A stretch of 64,000 nt of DNA from contig VWZP01001414.1 in assembly GCA_013396995.1 (NCBI GenBank), positions 53,487 to 117,486 of the forward strand, in the 5' to 3' direction. The notes under the pieces were generated by a model, which had not been told where the DNA came from, did no database searches, and saw only the letters and a program-made list of their open reading frames with translations. Each line of letters starts with the position of its first letter. The first letter of the stretch is position 1. Shown in pieces: positions 1 through 13,171 of the stretch. This stretch comes from Dicaeum eximium (lineage: Eukaryota > Chordata > Aves > Passeriformes > Dicaeidae). Made by a program: the position numbers and the translations under genes.

Positions 1-236
1 AAAAAAAAATAAAAAAAAAATAAAATAAAAAAAAAAAATTAAATTTAAATTAAATTAAGATTAAAATTAAAATAGTAGTAATAATAGTAATAGTAATAGT
101 AATAATAATAGTAACAGTAACAGTAACAGTAACAGTAATAGTAATAGTGATAGTAATAGTAATAGTGATAGTAATAGTAATAGTAATAGTAATAGTAATA
201 GTAATTAATAGTAATAGTAGTAGTAGTAGTAGTAAT
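1..236. repeat. A-rich run followed by a (TAGTAA)n microsatellite
   Basis: Bases 1-70 are nearly pure A and T. From 72 to 236 there are imperfect TAGTAA/CAGTAA/GTA units. Reverse-strand open frames here are poly-Tyr or poly-Thr/Ile artefacts. Confidence 0.9.
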
Positions 237-2281
237 CCAACCCAATAGTAAATTCCAAGCCAAACCAGCCCAGTCCATTTCCCACAGAACACAGACCCAC
301 AGAGTTCACGCTTCCAGGCGTTGGTATGTAAAGAGTGAATAACAGCCCTGGTTTTAATTACTGCCCTGCACCAGTGCTAGGAGCAGAGAGCCATGTTTTA
401 CAGCAATTCCGAAGTGTGCTCCTTCTTGGAAACACAGGGAAGGGCTGGCCAGGGAGAATCCTGCAGATGGGATTCTTTTACAAAGTTGGAATTCAACCTA
501 AGGAAATTAAATCTTGAATGACTTGGGGGCAATCTGGGGCTCTCCCCGAAGTGTGGCCTCTCTCATGTTCGCTGATTTATGGTAAAGCACAGGTAGCTGG
601 AAAACTTTTACAGGGCAGAAATGTTTGAAGAAATTGGCTGATTTGTGGTAAAGCCTGTCCTGGTAGCAGAGTCTGGACAAATCCTGGATGAACTTTAAAG
701 CTGCCAGGTAATTCCTGTTATTGCACAGTAATTGCTAACTCCGCCAAATTACCTTTTTTTTACCTCAATTCCATGGCTTGGTGACATTTTGCTAGTTACT
801 ATTTCTGTCTGCTTTCCACAAAAGTTTTCTTGAAAACTTCCAGCAAAACCAGTGCCCGAGAAAGAAGCTTTAACAGAGTGTTCTTAGAAAAATACCATGT
901 TCAGACCAAAGAGCAGGAAAAGGTGTTTCATGAAAAGCCTAATTTTACCCTTAAAAAATTATACACCAGCAACTGAAGTGCCAAAGTGTTTGTCCCACCC
1001 CCTCCACAAGATTTAAGCAACAAAGCAACATTTCCTGACAGCAGCAAGTTCTCTCGTGGGGTCTGCTCTACAGCAGGAGGTCATGGAATGTTTTGGGGCA
1101 CTCTGAAAAAAGCAGATACTTCTGTGGGAGAATCTTTGGCCCAGTGGCCACAGCTCCTGTGGTTTTGTGTGCATGAATTTGCTGTCCAGGGCCACGGGAG
1201 CATCCCTGGAGAAGAAGCAGAACCTGATCCCAGAGCTGTGGCCCCGGTGCTGCTGCCCACGAGGATTCAGGCCTGAAAGGAGGAAGAATTGTGCTGTGAT
1301 CATGAATCATCTGCCCACTAACAGGGCAAAAAGGATCTGATTTTAATGCTCATCCCCTGCAGATAGAAAATCCCTTCTGCAGCTGCCAACTGCCAGGGGT
1401 CATGAGCAAAGCAGGGTCCTGCAGGGAAATCTGTCCCACTGTGTCAGGCCAGGCTTGGGCAGGCTCGGCTCCTGTCAGAGGGGTGGGAGAGCAGAGGGGA
1501 GCAGGGAGGGGAAGCACCAGGCCCATTTCATCCAGCAGAGCAGGGAGGAGACACTCTAGGCTGGAGATGATGCCCCTCTCTGCCTCCAAATCTTCTGCAG
1601 CAAGGAGAGGAGTGATGCTGAGACCATGGATTCTCCGGGAAAGTGGGATTATGGTCCCACGGTCCAGCAGGCAGACCTCACCCAGAACGGTCCCATGTCA
1701 TTGGGATTTCATTTCTGCCATTGGGGGATGGAGTCCTTGAGCTGCTGGGCTCCTCTGGCAGTGCTGGCAGCCCCCAAACCAGGATTCCCTTGTCAGACTG
1801 TGGGTGTTTGAAAGATTAATGCTGGCACAGTGTTGGCAGCACAGAACCAGGCAAAAATACTCAACCCCAGCACCGGGGAGGGAGGTTTTTTACTGGCTCT
1901 TTAAAAGCCTCTGTCAAGGAGATGAATGTGAAAGGTACACCAGAGCAGGTGTTCTCCTTCTAAAAATCCATCAGAGCAGCTTCTGTCCAAGGAGAAAGAC
2001 CTCAAACAAAATCCACCATCAGCAAACTCTGACAAACAACGGTTTCCAAGGAGAACTCAGACTTTAACCCAAGTCTGGCTCAGCCAAGCGCAAAAAGCTC
2101 AGTCCTGGGGAAAAACTTTGCAGCTACTAAGCAGAATTTCTTTAAAATATTCATCCTCTCACAGAAGAGCATGGAATAAATATCTGAGTGCTGATTCTCA
2201 AAATCCATAATTCCTCTAATATTTTAAATAGCATATACGCTCTTATTTGATCCTCTCTGCCAATGAAGAACTGATAATTAA

Positions 2282-2525
2282 TCATAGAATCCCAGAATGA
2301 TTTGAGTTGGAAAGAGCCTCAAATCCCATCCCATTCCACCCCTGCCCTGGCAGGGACACTTTACATTGTCCCAGGCTGCTCCAAGCCCTGTTCAACCTGG
2401 CCTTGGACACTTCCAGGGATCCAGGGGCAGCCACAGCTTCTCTGGGCACCCTGTGCCAGGGCCTGCCCACTCTCAGAGAGAATTTCACCCTAACATCTAA
2501 TCTAAACCCACTCTCTTTCAGTTTA
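2282..2525 (-). mobile_element. CR1 LINE 3' fragment
   Basis: Reading on + from the tail, AGAATCCCAGAATGATTTG is followed by the typical CR1 block (CCCTGGCAGGGACAC, CCAAGGCCAGG complement, GATCCAGGGGCAGCCACAG). It is 5'-truncated, as most CR1 copies are. Confidence 0.85.
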
Positions 2526-3334
2526 GAGCCATTAATAAAAGCATATATTAAATAAAGCATGTATTGCCTGCAAGCCTGTGCATTCCAGAAAAAATGGTTT
2601 TTATCTCTTCAAACAACTGTCAGGCCAAATCTGTGCAGGGTCTGAAGCAGAATGTGAAGTTTTTCTCAGAGCTCTGTCACTCTGTCACTGCCACTACAAT
2701 TATGTTCTGTCTGTAACAGCACTTGAACCATCACCAGACATTTTGCTTTTAGTCAGCTCAGGCTTTTGAGATGTTTTCATTTAGAGTCAAAGAGTTTCTT
2801 TCTCCTGTGCAGTACAGAACCAGGCGATAGAGAAAGAAAGGATCAGTGCAAATCACTTCAGCAGTCCAGCAGAGCTGAGTGGCTGTCTCCCCACTCGGTT
2901 TGGATTGCAGGCTGTTGGAATTGTTTCGTGTTCCCATCGATTTTCCAACGTGCCCAAGCCACATTCCCTATGTGGTATCGACTCAGCTGTGAAGCCATGA
3001 GGCAGAGACAGTTAAGAAAATATTTACAGGAGACTGAGTCCTACAGTAAATCAGTAATGAACTTGTTTGTCTGACCCATTTATTCATGACCCATAAGTGA
3101 GCTTCTGCTTTTTTCTGGGAACGTCTCCCCCACACACAACCCCCAGTGGTGCTGCACAAACCCCCCAGGGCAAAACAGACCCTCAATTCCTTTATCAACT
3201 TTTTCATTCCCTGTAACGAACACAAGAAGAGAATTTGCATTGTGATCATTCCTTCCAACCTCTTGATTAACTTCTACTCACCTCCAAACATGGGTGAGCT
3301 TCCTCCAGCTGAGTTGTAAAAGCTGAATATCTCC

Positions 3335-3735
3335 TCTGGAGCCAGCCTGGGAGAGCTGGGGGTGCTCACCTGGAGAGGAGAAGGCTTCAGGCAAACCTGA
3401 GAGCCCCTTCCAGTACCTAAAGGGGCTCCAGGAGAGCTGGAGAGGGACTGGGGACAAGGGATGCAGGGACAGGACACAGGGAGTGGCTTCCACTGCCAGA
3501 GGGCAGGGATGGATGGGATATTGGGCAGGAATTGTTCCCTGGGAGGGTGGGCAGGCCTTGGCACAGGGTGCCCAGAGCAGCTGTGGCTGCCCCTGGATCC
3601 CTGGCAGTGCCCAAGGCCAGGCTGGACAGGGCTTGGAGCAGCCTGGGACAGTGGGAGGTGTCCCTGCCATGGCAGGGGTGGGACTGGATGAGCTTTAAGG
3701 TCCCTTCCAACCTAAACCAGTCTGGATTCTGTGAT
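3335..3735 (+). mobile_element. CR1 LINE 3' fragment
   Basis: A longer CR1 tail of about 400 bases. It includes the GAGAGCCCCTTCCAGTACCT region, GGATGGGATATTGGGCAGGA, the GGAGGGTGGGCAGGCC block and the 3' end CCAGTCTGGATTCTGTGA. Confidence 0.9.
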
Positions 3736-4351
3736 CTCTTTCCATTCACTTTAGCCCTGGGAGCAGCTCTCAGACAAGTTTACACAAGTTAACAATGTTC
3801 TGCTTCCTGCAAATGTAGAAGTGTAAAAGTTAAATATTCTTTCAGGTAAAACAGACACAGTCTTCCACACTGGGTGTTTAATTTGAGCTGCTTATAACTC
3901 TTCCTCACACTCACATCAAAGCACCCCCAGGACAAGCAGGGGAAAAGGGTTACTTGTGATACATCTCTTCTCATGTAAAGACTTAGCATTACAAGGAATG
4001 TAATGCACACAAACATTTAAAGAAGTGTTTCTGAAGAAAATAAAACTTGTTAAGCTCATCCCATCCCTTTATACTTTTACAGGACCTCTGAAAACTGTTT
4101 GATGCTCTGTGGGTCCCTTTCTCAGTGACCTGACACCTCTCTAAAGTGCCAAGATTTTATGAACAGCAGCTGTACTTGCCCATGTTGCTTCCAAACCCAC
4201 AAAGATTTCAGAAATAAACGAGCACTCATCATCATCAAAAGCAGCATTTTTCCTCGAAGGCTGTTTCTTTTAAACCAAAAGAGCACAGACACTTCCTCCC
4301 AAATGCCTTCTCTAAGACTTTCAGCAGCACAAAGGACACAGATTCCGGGAG

Positions 4352-4520
4352 GAATCCATAGAATTCTGTAACATTTTGGGTTGGTGGGGACTTTAAAGCT
4401 CATCTTGTTTCACCCCTGCCCTGGGCAGAGGCACCTTCCACTATCCCAGGGTGCTCCAAGCCCCAGGGTCCAACCTGGCCTTGGGCACTGCCAGGGCTGG
4501 GGCAGCCACAGCTTCTCACA
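4352..4520 (-). mobile_element. CR1 LINE 3' fragment, short
   Basis: Starts with the octamer-like CATAGAATTCTGTAACATT and the GGGTTGGTGGGGACTTTAAAG motif, then stops after the GGGGCAGCCACAGCTTCTC segment. Confidence 0.8.
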
Positions 4521-6779
4521 GAAGCAGCTCATCCAAGAGATCATGGGAGACTTTAAATTGTAGCAGAAGCAGAGAAATAACTGGACACAAACCAGTAGAG
4601 AATCAGAATTCATTTATCCTGTGCTCACAAGACTGTTTATCCAGCTGCCTCTCTGACTCCAGAGCACATCCTTTCCTTACTCAGCCCAACATCCCAATCC
4701 CTCACCTTGCACCAGTGACCTGCCAGAGCAAGAGAACCCTCAGCTCATGGAGAGCTTGAGCAAGGCTTTCCTCCTTAAATCTGCGCCTCCAACCAGGGCT
4801 GAAGGAGGAGAATTCACCTCTGAGCACAATGCCCTGGGATCAGACATTCCTCCTGCACTGCTGCCACACCTTCTCCAAAAGCTGAATTGGTGTTTGTTTG
4901 GGTGACATGGGAACGTCAGGAAAAGCAGACAAGCTCCTGCTTCTTCCCAGGGATCCCAGCTGTGCTGCTTGCTAACATCAGCCTGCTGGGGTGAGCTCAG
5001 GAGGGGCGAGGATGTGGGACCAGAGGGGGATTTCTTCAAGACAGAAATTAGTGCCGGTGACACAGATTAATTACAAACACAATGTATTGTTGATTACTGT
5101 GTCCAAACGAGCTTTTAAGAAAAAAACATGCAGTTTTCTTAAAACACAGTTTTAAGAAAAAACAGGCAGCTCTGGCCAAGAAATACTCTTAGAGATGCTC
5201 AACATATGTAAAGAAAAGAAAAATCCTATCATTTTATAGCTCTCATCTGATGCTGTTTGCTGCAGTCACAACGGGCTCTATGGCTCTTCCCAATTTTCCA
5301 GCACAAAGTCCTAATCTGAGAATGCCCTAATGAGGAGAGACAAATGCTCAGCACAGGCAGAGCCTGGCAGCTCTGCCATGGGCCCTGAGGGTCCGGCCAA
5401 ACCCCGAGGTCAAGGTTTGCAGGCAACATCTGAAGAAACTCTCCCTGTGTAAATGGAGACACACTTTGGCCTGTGGCTGCCATCATGTGCAGAAGCATTT
5501 TTCTCAGAGAAAAACAAAGCAATCTGCATAATCCTGGCAAATGGGGAAGGCAATTTCAGCAGTCACATCCAGCATTTTGTGCTGCAATTTCCTAAAGGAT
5601 ATTCCAGGCAATTTTAAACACACATCACCTCCAAGAATCAATCTAGCACTGAAGCCACTTTGGCTCTGTGGGGGAGGAATTTAAAGTTTTTCTGATCATG
5701 CTAATAAAACATGAGAACAGGGGTGCTCCAGGTTCAGAAAGCAGCACATTCCCGTGGCAGAGAACTTGATTATCTCAAGGCTTCTCTGCCTCCTTGCTCT
5801 TCGCCTTCCACACATCTTTCCCTTTCCCAAAGGATTTAAGGACCAGTCTCTCCGGCTGGCTGCCCTCTCCTGGATGGAATCAAAAAGTGTTTGATTACTT
5901 CCACTTAGATAAAATGCAGTGATCTGCTTTTAATTTTTTTTTCCTTGGGTCTGTATAATCACAAAGGTTCAACTGTGCCAGAACAAGAACTATGAAATTC
6001 TAAGAGGCTTCTTCATAATCCTCAAAAGAGTTGCCAACTTTTTTGAGAGTAGAGTTTTTTGCCAAGCTGCCTTTTATATATATTACAAAGTTTTAAATTT
6101 TTACGTTTCTTTCCTATATTTACCATTGCCTAAATCCCGCTGCTGCTCCTTTGTAAACTACTTAATCCCTCTCCTCAAACACGCTGGAAAACATTTCCAT
6201 ATCTCTTTGTTGCTGAAGGTAAGCGTGTTAAACACAGAATATTTCGGTTGGAAGGATTCTTATATAATCTTTTCCTCTGCCTCGAGTCAGGGTCAAATAT
6301 TTCTTTGCTACTCTCAACCAGCGCTTGGCTGACCCCAGTTAAAGCCAGCTGATAATGGGACTGCACAGCTTTTGCAGGGAGCCCGGTTAATTTAACCATT
6401 GGTGCTCCTCCAGGTTTGTTTGCACACTCCTGAGACGAGCAAAGGGCTCTGGAGATGATTTCCCAAAGGACCCATTCATCAGGGAGCCGGGAGCCTCGCT
6501 CTGCGAGCCCTCATCTTTAAATCGAGGGCAAGGATTAGGATGCAGAGTGGAGAGGCTGAGCACAGAACGCCCCTTGCCGAGGGTTCCGGCCGCTCCGGAG
6601 CCTCCGCCGCGTTCAGCGAGCGCGCTCACACGAGCAGCCACGCTTTGAAACTTTCGCTGCACATCTGTGCATCCCTGCCTGCGCTCGGCAGCCGGCCAAG
6701 GGCTGAATTCCTGCGAGTCCGTGCAGCTCCCACACGTCCACAGCGCTAGGACCCAGAGGGAGCCGGATCGCTGTGAATC

Positions 6780-6941
6780 AGAGCGGAGCCCCGAGCGCTG
6801 AATGAGGCTGCGACGGCAGCGGGGATGTGAATGGCTCTGCGGGCCGGGCACGGCGGAGCACAGCGCTGCCACGGAGCGCAGAGCGGCCAGGACAGCCTCG
6901 GGCAGCGCCGAGCCCCCGGCCAGCAGCGCTCCGGCTCTCAG
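6780..6941 (+). other. Candidate non-coding exon 1 ending in a consensus 5' splice donor
   Basis: The GC-rich sequence ends in CTCTCAG|GTGAGTGCC, a perfect match to the vertebrate donor consensus, with the exon end at 6941. Short upstream ATGs (6831, for example) do not form a recognisable protein, so the segment would be 5' UTR. The start coordinate is arbitrary because the cap site cannot be read from sequence. Assignment to NGF rests on strand, distance and the absence of another gene in the window. Confidence 0.45.
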
Positions 6942-7031
6942 GTGAGTGCCCGGAACGCTTCGGCAGCGCGCACGGCCCCGGCGCCGAGCCCAGCGCCCGG
7001 GGCGGCTCTGCGGGAGGCACGGAGGGATGCA

Positions 7032-7109
7032 CGGAGGGATGGATGGATGGATGGAAGGATGGATGGAAGGATGGAAGGATGGATGGAAAGATGGATAGAA
7101 GGATGGATG
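7032..7109 (+). repeat. (GGAT)n microsatellite with GGAA interruptions
   Basis: A GGAT/GGAA tetranucleotide tract lies about 90 bases after the candidate exon-1 donor, at the edge of the CpG island. Its reverse strand gives long HPSI/HPSF pseudo-peptides that are not genes. Confidence 0.9.
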
Positions 7110-9339
7110 TCCGTGCAACGCGGAGCGCTCGCTCCCCACGAGCGTGGTTTGGTGGAACCGAAAATCGCATCTGCTGAGGCAGGTTTGGCGGCACGCACAT
7201 CTGGAAGGTGTTCGTGGGGCAGCTGTGGATAAGCTTAAAGCTTGAAAAACATCTTTAGCGAGAGCAGCTTAATCTCAGGGAAATGCGAGTGTTCTTATTC
7301 TTTTTATCCAGGTATATGGGAACTTAGTTTTATTTGCATTCTACAGCAGTTACACCTACATGAAAATTCCTTACTGGCTTTGTTGTGAATATTGAGGCTT
7401 TCTTATTTCTTTTTTCCCCCGCCCTGTGATAATTCTAGTCTAGATAAAAGCTCCTTTCTTTCTTTAATAATATAAATAAATAGGAATTCTGCGAAATCAA
7501 AGCGTGACTGAACCAAGGCAGGATCCTTTTAGCTGCAGACAGAGCAGGACTTCACTAGAGACCGTGTATCCTCTGGGATGTCCACTTGGAAAAGCTCACG
7601 ACCTCCCTGCTGCCTGTGTGTAGTGACAGGATGGAGCTGACAATGTTTATTGATTTATAGCTGGTGATAACACTGTTTTAGCTGAGACACTGCTCACAGA
7701 TAAAAACGGGGACCCCAGGCGGGGAGACAGAAGGAATTTGTGTGCTGAGAACAAAAAGTGTTTGTGCTTCGGTTTTTTCTTCATTTTAAATTCTCCTTAT
7801 AAAGCTCAGGAAGTTTTAGAAAAACACCAAAAGTGAGCGTGCTTGTCAGGCTGGTTCTCCAAGTTGTCACAACTTGGAAGTTGCATTGTGGCTGTTAGAC
7901 AGATAATTTATGGATGTTTTCATGCATTAGAGTACCTCAATAAAGTTTTTGGGGCACTTTTTTTTGCTAAGCCAAAGTAAAATGTAACGATTATCTGCAA
8001 TAAGACAGAGAGGGAGCTGACTTGTCTGTACATTCCTGCTTGTGGCACTTCTGAGCTGGTTCAGATATTGTGGAAAACAGGCTTTTAAAATCCCCCTGCC
8101 AACTGCCATTTCAGGCAGTTTTGTCTGAAATTCAGAGGGTTCCAGTATTTTCTGCACTTCCCCACGAGGCTACAGGGATGGAACGAAGAGATTTGAACCA
8201 TGAATCAAATATGTTGGAGAGTTCTCAAGTATGATAAGAAAGACTCGGCCTTTAAATGTATTAATAATCATAGACATGAATCATTTTAAAACAAATCTCA
8301 GCGAGGTCTGGAGAGGAGCCCCCTGACACATCTGTGCAGTCCCAGCGATTTCACAGCTTGATCAATCCCAGCCCTCGCCCCGCAGGGATCTGGCCCTCCC
8401 AACAAGGTGCTAAAGAAAGTAACCGTGGCTGTATTTCCTCATCCCCGTAGCTGAGCAATGCTCCTTTTCTCCACCAAAATCCAAAATTATCTTTTTAGAT
8501 GTCTTCATCTAAGTTCAGTGGAGAGTTACAATGAGCACAAGCATCACTTTAACTCATATACTAAATAAACAATTACTTTGTAGGATAACTGAGCAGCGCA
8601 TGAAATAACCACAAGATATTAATTTTAAAAAACAGTTTAGAAAAATACCTAAAATACATATTCAGATTAGCATTTTCAAGTGTAAAATATCTTTGTTTAA
8701 TGGGATGTCTAGAACAAGGGTCAAATATAACACACTAAAAACTAGATTGTTTCAATCAATAGAATAAATCCCATAAATTCCCCTACTGCTCCATGGCTTT
8801 GGCCATATAAATGTTCCCTTAAGCACAGATTCTATTAGTTGGTTTTCTGTTTCCTTACAAAATGCTTTTAGGACTAACAGAATATTGAATACGTACTAAT
8901 TAGCATTACTGATTTAAATTAAAGGCACGTGGAAAAAATACTGGGAATTTTAAGAAGTTAACAGAAATCTTTGATATTTTTTCATCTACATTTTACAAAC
9001 GAACTGCTGATAAAGAAAAAAAAAATATAAAGGGTTACTAAAACCGATGGTTTCATTCCAAAAGATTCAGTGCTCTAACAGCAACAGCGAGTGCTGGATT
9101 GGTGGGGTAAGAAATATTTGTCAGAAATATTTGGTTAGAAATATACTGTCAGTCCCAAATGTGGGGCCAATAAAAGCCGAGGAAAACTCAACCCCTTCCA
9201 GCCCAGCTACAGCAACGGTGACCTCTGCCGGCAGCTGCTCGGGCAAAGGATTTGTTAAACCGAAGTTTTTATTAAATTCCCAGAGAAAGGGGGCAACACC
9301 TCTTCCCACCAAATTTATCTCGTGGAAAGTAAGAAAGAA

Positions 9340-9762
9340 AGAAACTTGTCCCAGGGCAGCGGGGCTGGGGAAGGGGCTGGAGCACCAGGAGGGGCTGAGG
9401 GAGCTGGGAGGGCTCAGCCTGGAGAAAAGGGGGATCAGAGGGACCTCAGGGGACACAACTCCTGACAGGAGGGGACAGCCAGAGGGGTCAGGCTCTGCTC
9501 CCAGGGAACAGGGACAGGACAAGAAAAAGTGTTCCCAAGTTGTGCCAGGGGAGGGTCAGGTTGGATATTATGGGAAATTTCTCTCCTGAAAGGGTTGCCA
9601 GACATTGGGACAGGCTGCTGGGGTCACCAGCCCAAAGTGTTCAGAAATGGCCAGGTGTGCACTCGGGGACGTGGGGCAGGGCTGAGCACGGCGCTGCTGT
9701 GGTCACGTCTGCATTCAATCTCCTCAGAGACCTTTTCCAACTTAATGATTCCATGATCCTGT
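9340..9762 (+). mobile_element. CR1 LINE 3' fragment, different subfamily
   Basis: Carries the GGGGAAGGGGCTGGAGCACC and GGGCTCAGCCTGGAGAAAAG blocks and ends in TTAATGATTCCATGATCCTG. These differ from the commoner CR1 tail in the window, indicating another CR1 subfamily. Confidence 0.85.
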
Positions 9763-11807
9763 GCAAGCAAAGGGCACATGCACCAATGCTCCTACAACTG
9801 CATTCCTGCCCTGGCCAGAAGGAAATTCACCCTGTGCTGGGTCTGACCTGAGCAGGGTCACAGAGGCCAAAGCATTTAAGAACATTTCTCCAACCAAAGC
9901 TCAGGGACAGATCTCCTGTGGGATGTGTTGTGGCTTTTTCTCTCCCCACAATGCCCTTTGTGCTGCCCCACAGAATTCATTAAATATTTGTGTGCATGTG
10001 GATGTGAATTTATACCAAAAATTATGTGGCCAAGTAAAGCAAGATCATTTTTGCTGTTGCCAAGAGATGACAGCATCACTCACTGTGCGTTATGTGCACT
10101 CCTGTCTGCCCAGTGCCACTAATACTAAAGCCATGAAATTTGGGAGAAAGAAGATCTCAGACCTTCAATAAAAACCCATCCCATCCCCAAATCCTGGGTA
10201 CTGCCTGTAGCTCTGGTCACTGGTTACAAGGATAAAAGGATAAAGTAAAACAAGAAAAGGTGCAGGATGATGAAAGCCCGGAACATTTTTCTGTGTTTAG
10301 AGAAACTAGAGAGATTTTGATTTCTAAGTCTGGAAAAGAGATGGCTGAGCAGGGGTGTGGGGGAGATATTTATAGTCGCAGTTGTCCTTAAGATCTAGAG
10401 AGGAAATGGCTGTTGTCAAAAATCGAGGAGCAGGAAATAAAACTGGCAGGTGGCAACGTCGAGGCAAACAAAACAAGGTGGTTCCTCTCCCTGGGCAGAG
10501 GGAGCTGTGGAATTCCTCCCCACGGGTATTGCAGGTCACAGGGTTCAGGGAGCAATCAGGCACACTGAGAGCAAAGCTGCTGCCTGTGCTTCCATAAATC
10601 TGTGCTTCCAGAATGAGCCTGAGTGGGAGAGCAGCCCAAGGAGAAGGTCCCCACGGGGCTGCTCTGTGTGCACCCCACTCCCAGCCATCCCCAGGGGCTG
10701 CAGGAGGCAGAATTCCTCACCTGGATGCACTTCTGCTCCAGCTCCTTCTCCTTGGAGCTTCAGCTGTCAACACCTGACCCACCCCACCCAAAAAAAAGTG
10801 ACTGTGTAATATTTACTGTGGGTTGCCAGTTCGTCGGTGAAAGAATGGCAAAAGGTAAAATAGCATCCCTCATTTTGGTTTTTGCTCAAGGATTAGGTGT
10901 AGGCCAGTGTTCATGGATGTTACCACTGCAGGAAGGCATCAGTGATGGGATTTACAGCTCTTCAGGCAAATCAGTGTCTGAGGCAGTGGAGAAGGGCCTG
11001 GGAATCCTGGGGCATCTTGTGAAATTCACTGAAATAGGGAAATACCATTTTATCTCATCTCATCTCATCTCAGTGTGGTCTTTATACAGAGCTAGCATCT
11101 TATTTGAAAAATTTTATTGAACTCAGGTCTTTTCTAACAGCTTCCACAGAAAATATTATACACAAGTAAAGCTCAAGTAAAAAGTAGCAGGGCAATGCCT
11201 CATTAATTACACTGATAATAACCTTTCACACTCAGAACTGCCTCACCCTGAGAAATGCAGCAGAGAATGGCAATGCCAGCACTGAAACCTGGATGCCAAG
11301 AACCTGAGTGCATTGGCAGAGAGTCACCAAGGACATCCAGGGCTGGCTACAGCCAGAGGCAGAACAGCTCCTGGGGGAGACATTTAGATCACACCAGGGC
11401 TGGACAGCAGGAGAAAATGAGCAAAGTGCTGCTCAGTATTTGGGGACAGCTGGAAGTGCCCAGTGCAAGGAGAAATCAGGCCCTAAATACAGACACCAAC
11501 TCTGCTATATTGTCAGAGTTCAAATGACTGCAGCAGATAGTTTGAAATAACTTTTGATGGCTTTTCTGCCACTTTCTGTCCATCCTTTGAGCTGCCCCAG
11601 GCCACTGCTCAGGGAATGAAACACCTCTGACTTTTCCTTGTCCTGGAGACAGCTGTTTGTCACCTTTCTTCTTTATTCCCCAAGGCTCCTGCTTTTCCAA
11701 CAATGCTTTGAGATTTTATGGCACAGTGGTTGGCACCATCAGATGACCCAAATCAAGATGTGTGAGTCGCACACTGTCTGTTGCTGGGATTGGTTTTATC
11801 ACATAAA

Positions 11808-12045
11808 AATCACAGGGTCGTTTGGGTGAGAAGGGAACTCATCCCATCCCATCCCTGCCATGGCAGGGACACCTTCCACCCTCCCAGGCTGCTCCAAGCC
11901 CCATCCAGCCTGGCCTTGGGCACTGCCAGGGATCCAGGGGCAGGCACAGCTGCTCTGGGCACCCTGTGCCAGGGCCTGCCCACCCTCCCAGGGAACAATT
12001 CCTTCCCAATATCCCATCCATCCCTGCCATTCCCCCTTGTCCTAT
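11808..12045 (-). mobile_element. CR1 LINE 3' fragment
   Basis: Begins at TTTGGGTGAGAAGGGAACTC with the usual CCATGGCAGGGACACCTTCC and GGGCACCCTGTGCCAGG blocks. Its tail octamers have decayed. Confidence 0.85.
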
Positions 12046-12526
12046 CTCATGGACATGACTTCCACATTTCACAGTGGCATTTCCTGGAAGAAGCTGAGAG
12101 TGGTGACAATGCACTGAGGTGAGGAGCTCCCTGGCCTGGCCTTTCCACCCAAACCCTGCCACAATCCCCCCTCAGCGTGGCAGAAATCAAACCTGCAGTG
12201 ACCAGAACACTTGAGGTAGTTCAAAACTTCTTTTACTCAGAGGTTTTCTAAAACTGAACATCAACACAGACCATAAACTTGTTCCAAAAAGTCTTTCCCT
12301 CGTTTATCTTCCTGGCTCCAAATTCCAATTTCCTGTCCCCAGGGGGTCCATAGCAGTAAAAGATCAGATTCTGCTAATAAAAGATCAGATTCTGCTCCCA
12401 TTGACTTGTTAGGAATCAAAATCCCCACTGATTTCAGTGGGAAAAGATTCAAGCACAAATCAACCAGAAGGTAAAACAAGTTCTTTGATTTTGTTTTGGG
12501 CCTTGGTTTCACATATTATTGCCAAA

Positions 12527-12610
12527 ATCATAGAACCATGGAATCATTAAGGTTGGGAAAGACCTCCAGGGTCATCAAGTCCAACCTCTGACGAACACCA
12601 CTAAACCATA
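12527..12610 (-). mobile_element. CR1 LINE tail, short, ATTAAGGTTGG subfamily
   Basis: About 80 bases with CATAGAACCATGGAATCATT and AAGACCTCCAGGGTCATCA. This tail subfamily is also seen at 15503 and, very short, at 60731. Confidence 0.75.
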
Positions 12611-13126
12611 ATGGCCATTTCTGTTATGCAAACATGGAGCTCCTCCAAGAATAAAATCAAAGAAATGAATTAAATGAATGACTAATGGATAAAAGAAATC
12701 TGGTTCGTAACTCAGGGCTGGTAATTTCTTTTGAACTGCCATATTTGTGAGAAATGTTGCAGCCTTATAGAGGATGCAGTGAAAATTGCCTTAGCTCATT
12801 TACTTGTTAACTGCCCAGGAAATTTGTAAAGATTACACTGATTCTGACAGTTCTGACCTACAAGGAGTAAATTAGCCCAGTGTAAATACAGCTGGGAAGC
12901 AGATTATGTGTTTGATAACTTTCTATTTGCCAAGTATGGCTTTGCCAGGTGAAAAACTACTATTTTGATTTTTTCCCCACTTCTTAATCACTTTGTATTT
13001 CCCCCTATTGTATAAGTAGAAAGACAGAGATTTTTTGCTGGTCTGGTTCACTGCTTTACTTTGACTATTTTATTTTGTTCCTGACACAACCATATGTGAT
13101 CCAGGCTCTCCAAAAAAAAAAAAAAA

Positions 13127-13171
13127 NNNNNNNNNNNNNNNNNNNNNNNNNNNNNNNNNNNNNNNNNNNNN
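13127..13171. other. Assembly gap (45 N)
   Basis: A run of N directly after a poly-A run. The homopolymer probably stopped sequencing or assembly. Confidence 0.99.

Larger units (their letters stand above)
241..6479. other. Gene-free DNA upstream of the CpG island
   Basis: No open frame here resembles a known protein. Apart from three CR1 tails (listed separately) the DNA appears single-copy and AT-rich. No RNA gene, LTR or long tandem repeat was recognised. Confidence 0.6.
6480..7150 (+). promoter_or_regulatory. CpG island, candidate NGF promoter and first exon region
   Basis: CpG dinucleotides are dense here (for example CGGCCGCTCCGGAG near 6587 and many GCG and CGG runs to about 7010), while sequence on both sides is CpG-poor and AT-rich. 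It is the only clear CpG island in the window and sits about 30 kb upstream of the NGF coding exon on the same strand. In mammals NGF has non-coding 5' exons tens of kilobases upstream, so the arrangement fits. The transcription start itself is not visible. It could belong to an unrelated or divergent transcript. Confidence 0.6.
7150..13126. other. Gene-free DNA, probable NGF intron 1 (first part)
   Basis: No protein exon was recognised. 7150-9340 is repeat-poor and AT-rich. Short (TCATC)n units occur at 11051-11072. Open frames near 9047 and 11781 come from CR1 sequence. The stretch ends in a run of A that abuts an N gap. Confidence 0.55.

Noticed and set aside
45..292. Poly-Tyr and poly-Thr/Ile open frames at the window start
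   Set aside because: Translation of the TAGTAA microsatellite.
6387..7232. Open frames of up to 250 codons across the CpG island, including long HPSIHPSF runs
   Set aside because: Products of GC-rich sequence and the GGAT microsatellite in alternative frames; no start context, domain or splice logic supports a protein.
9047..9589. 180-codon open frame ending in a Gly-rich stretch
   Set aside because: The second half is CR1 sequence and the first half shows no recognisable domain.
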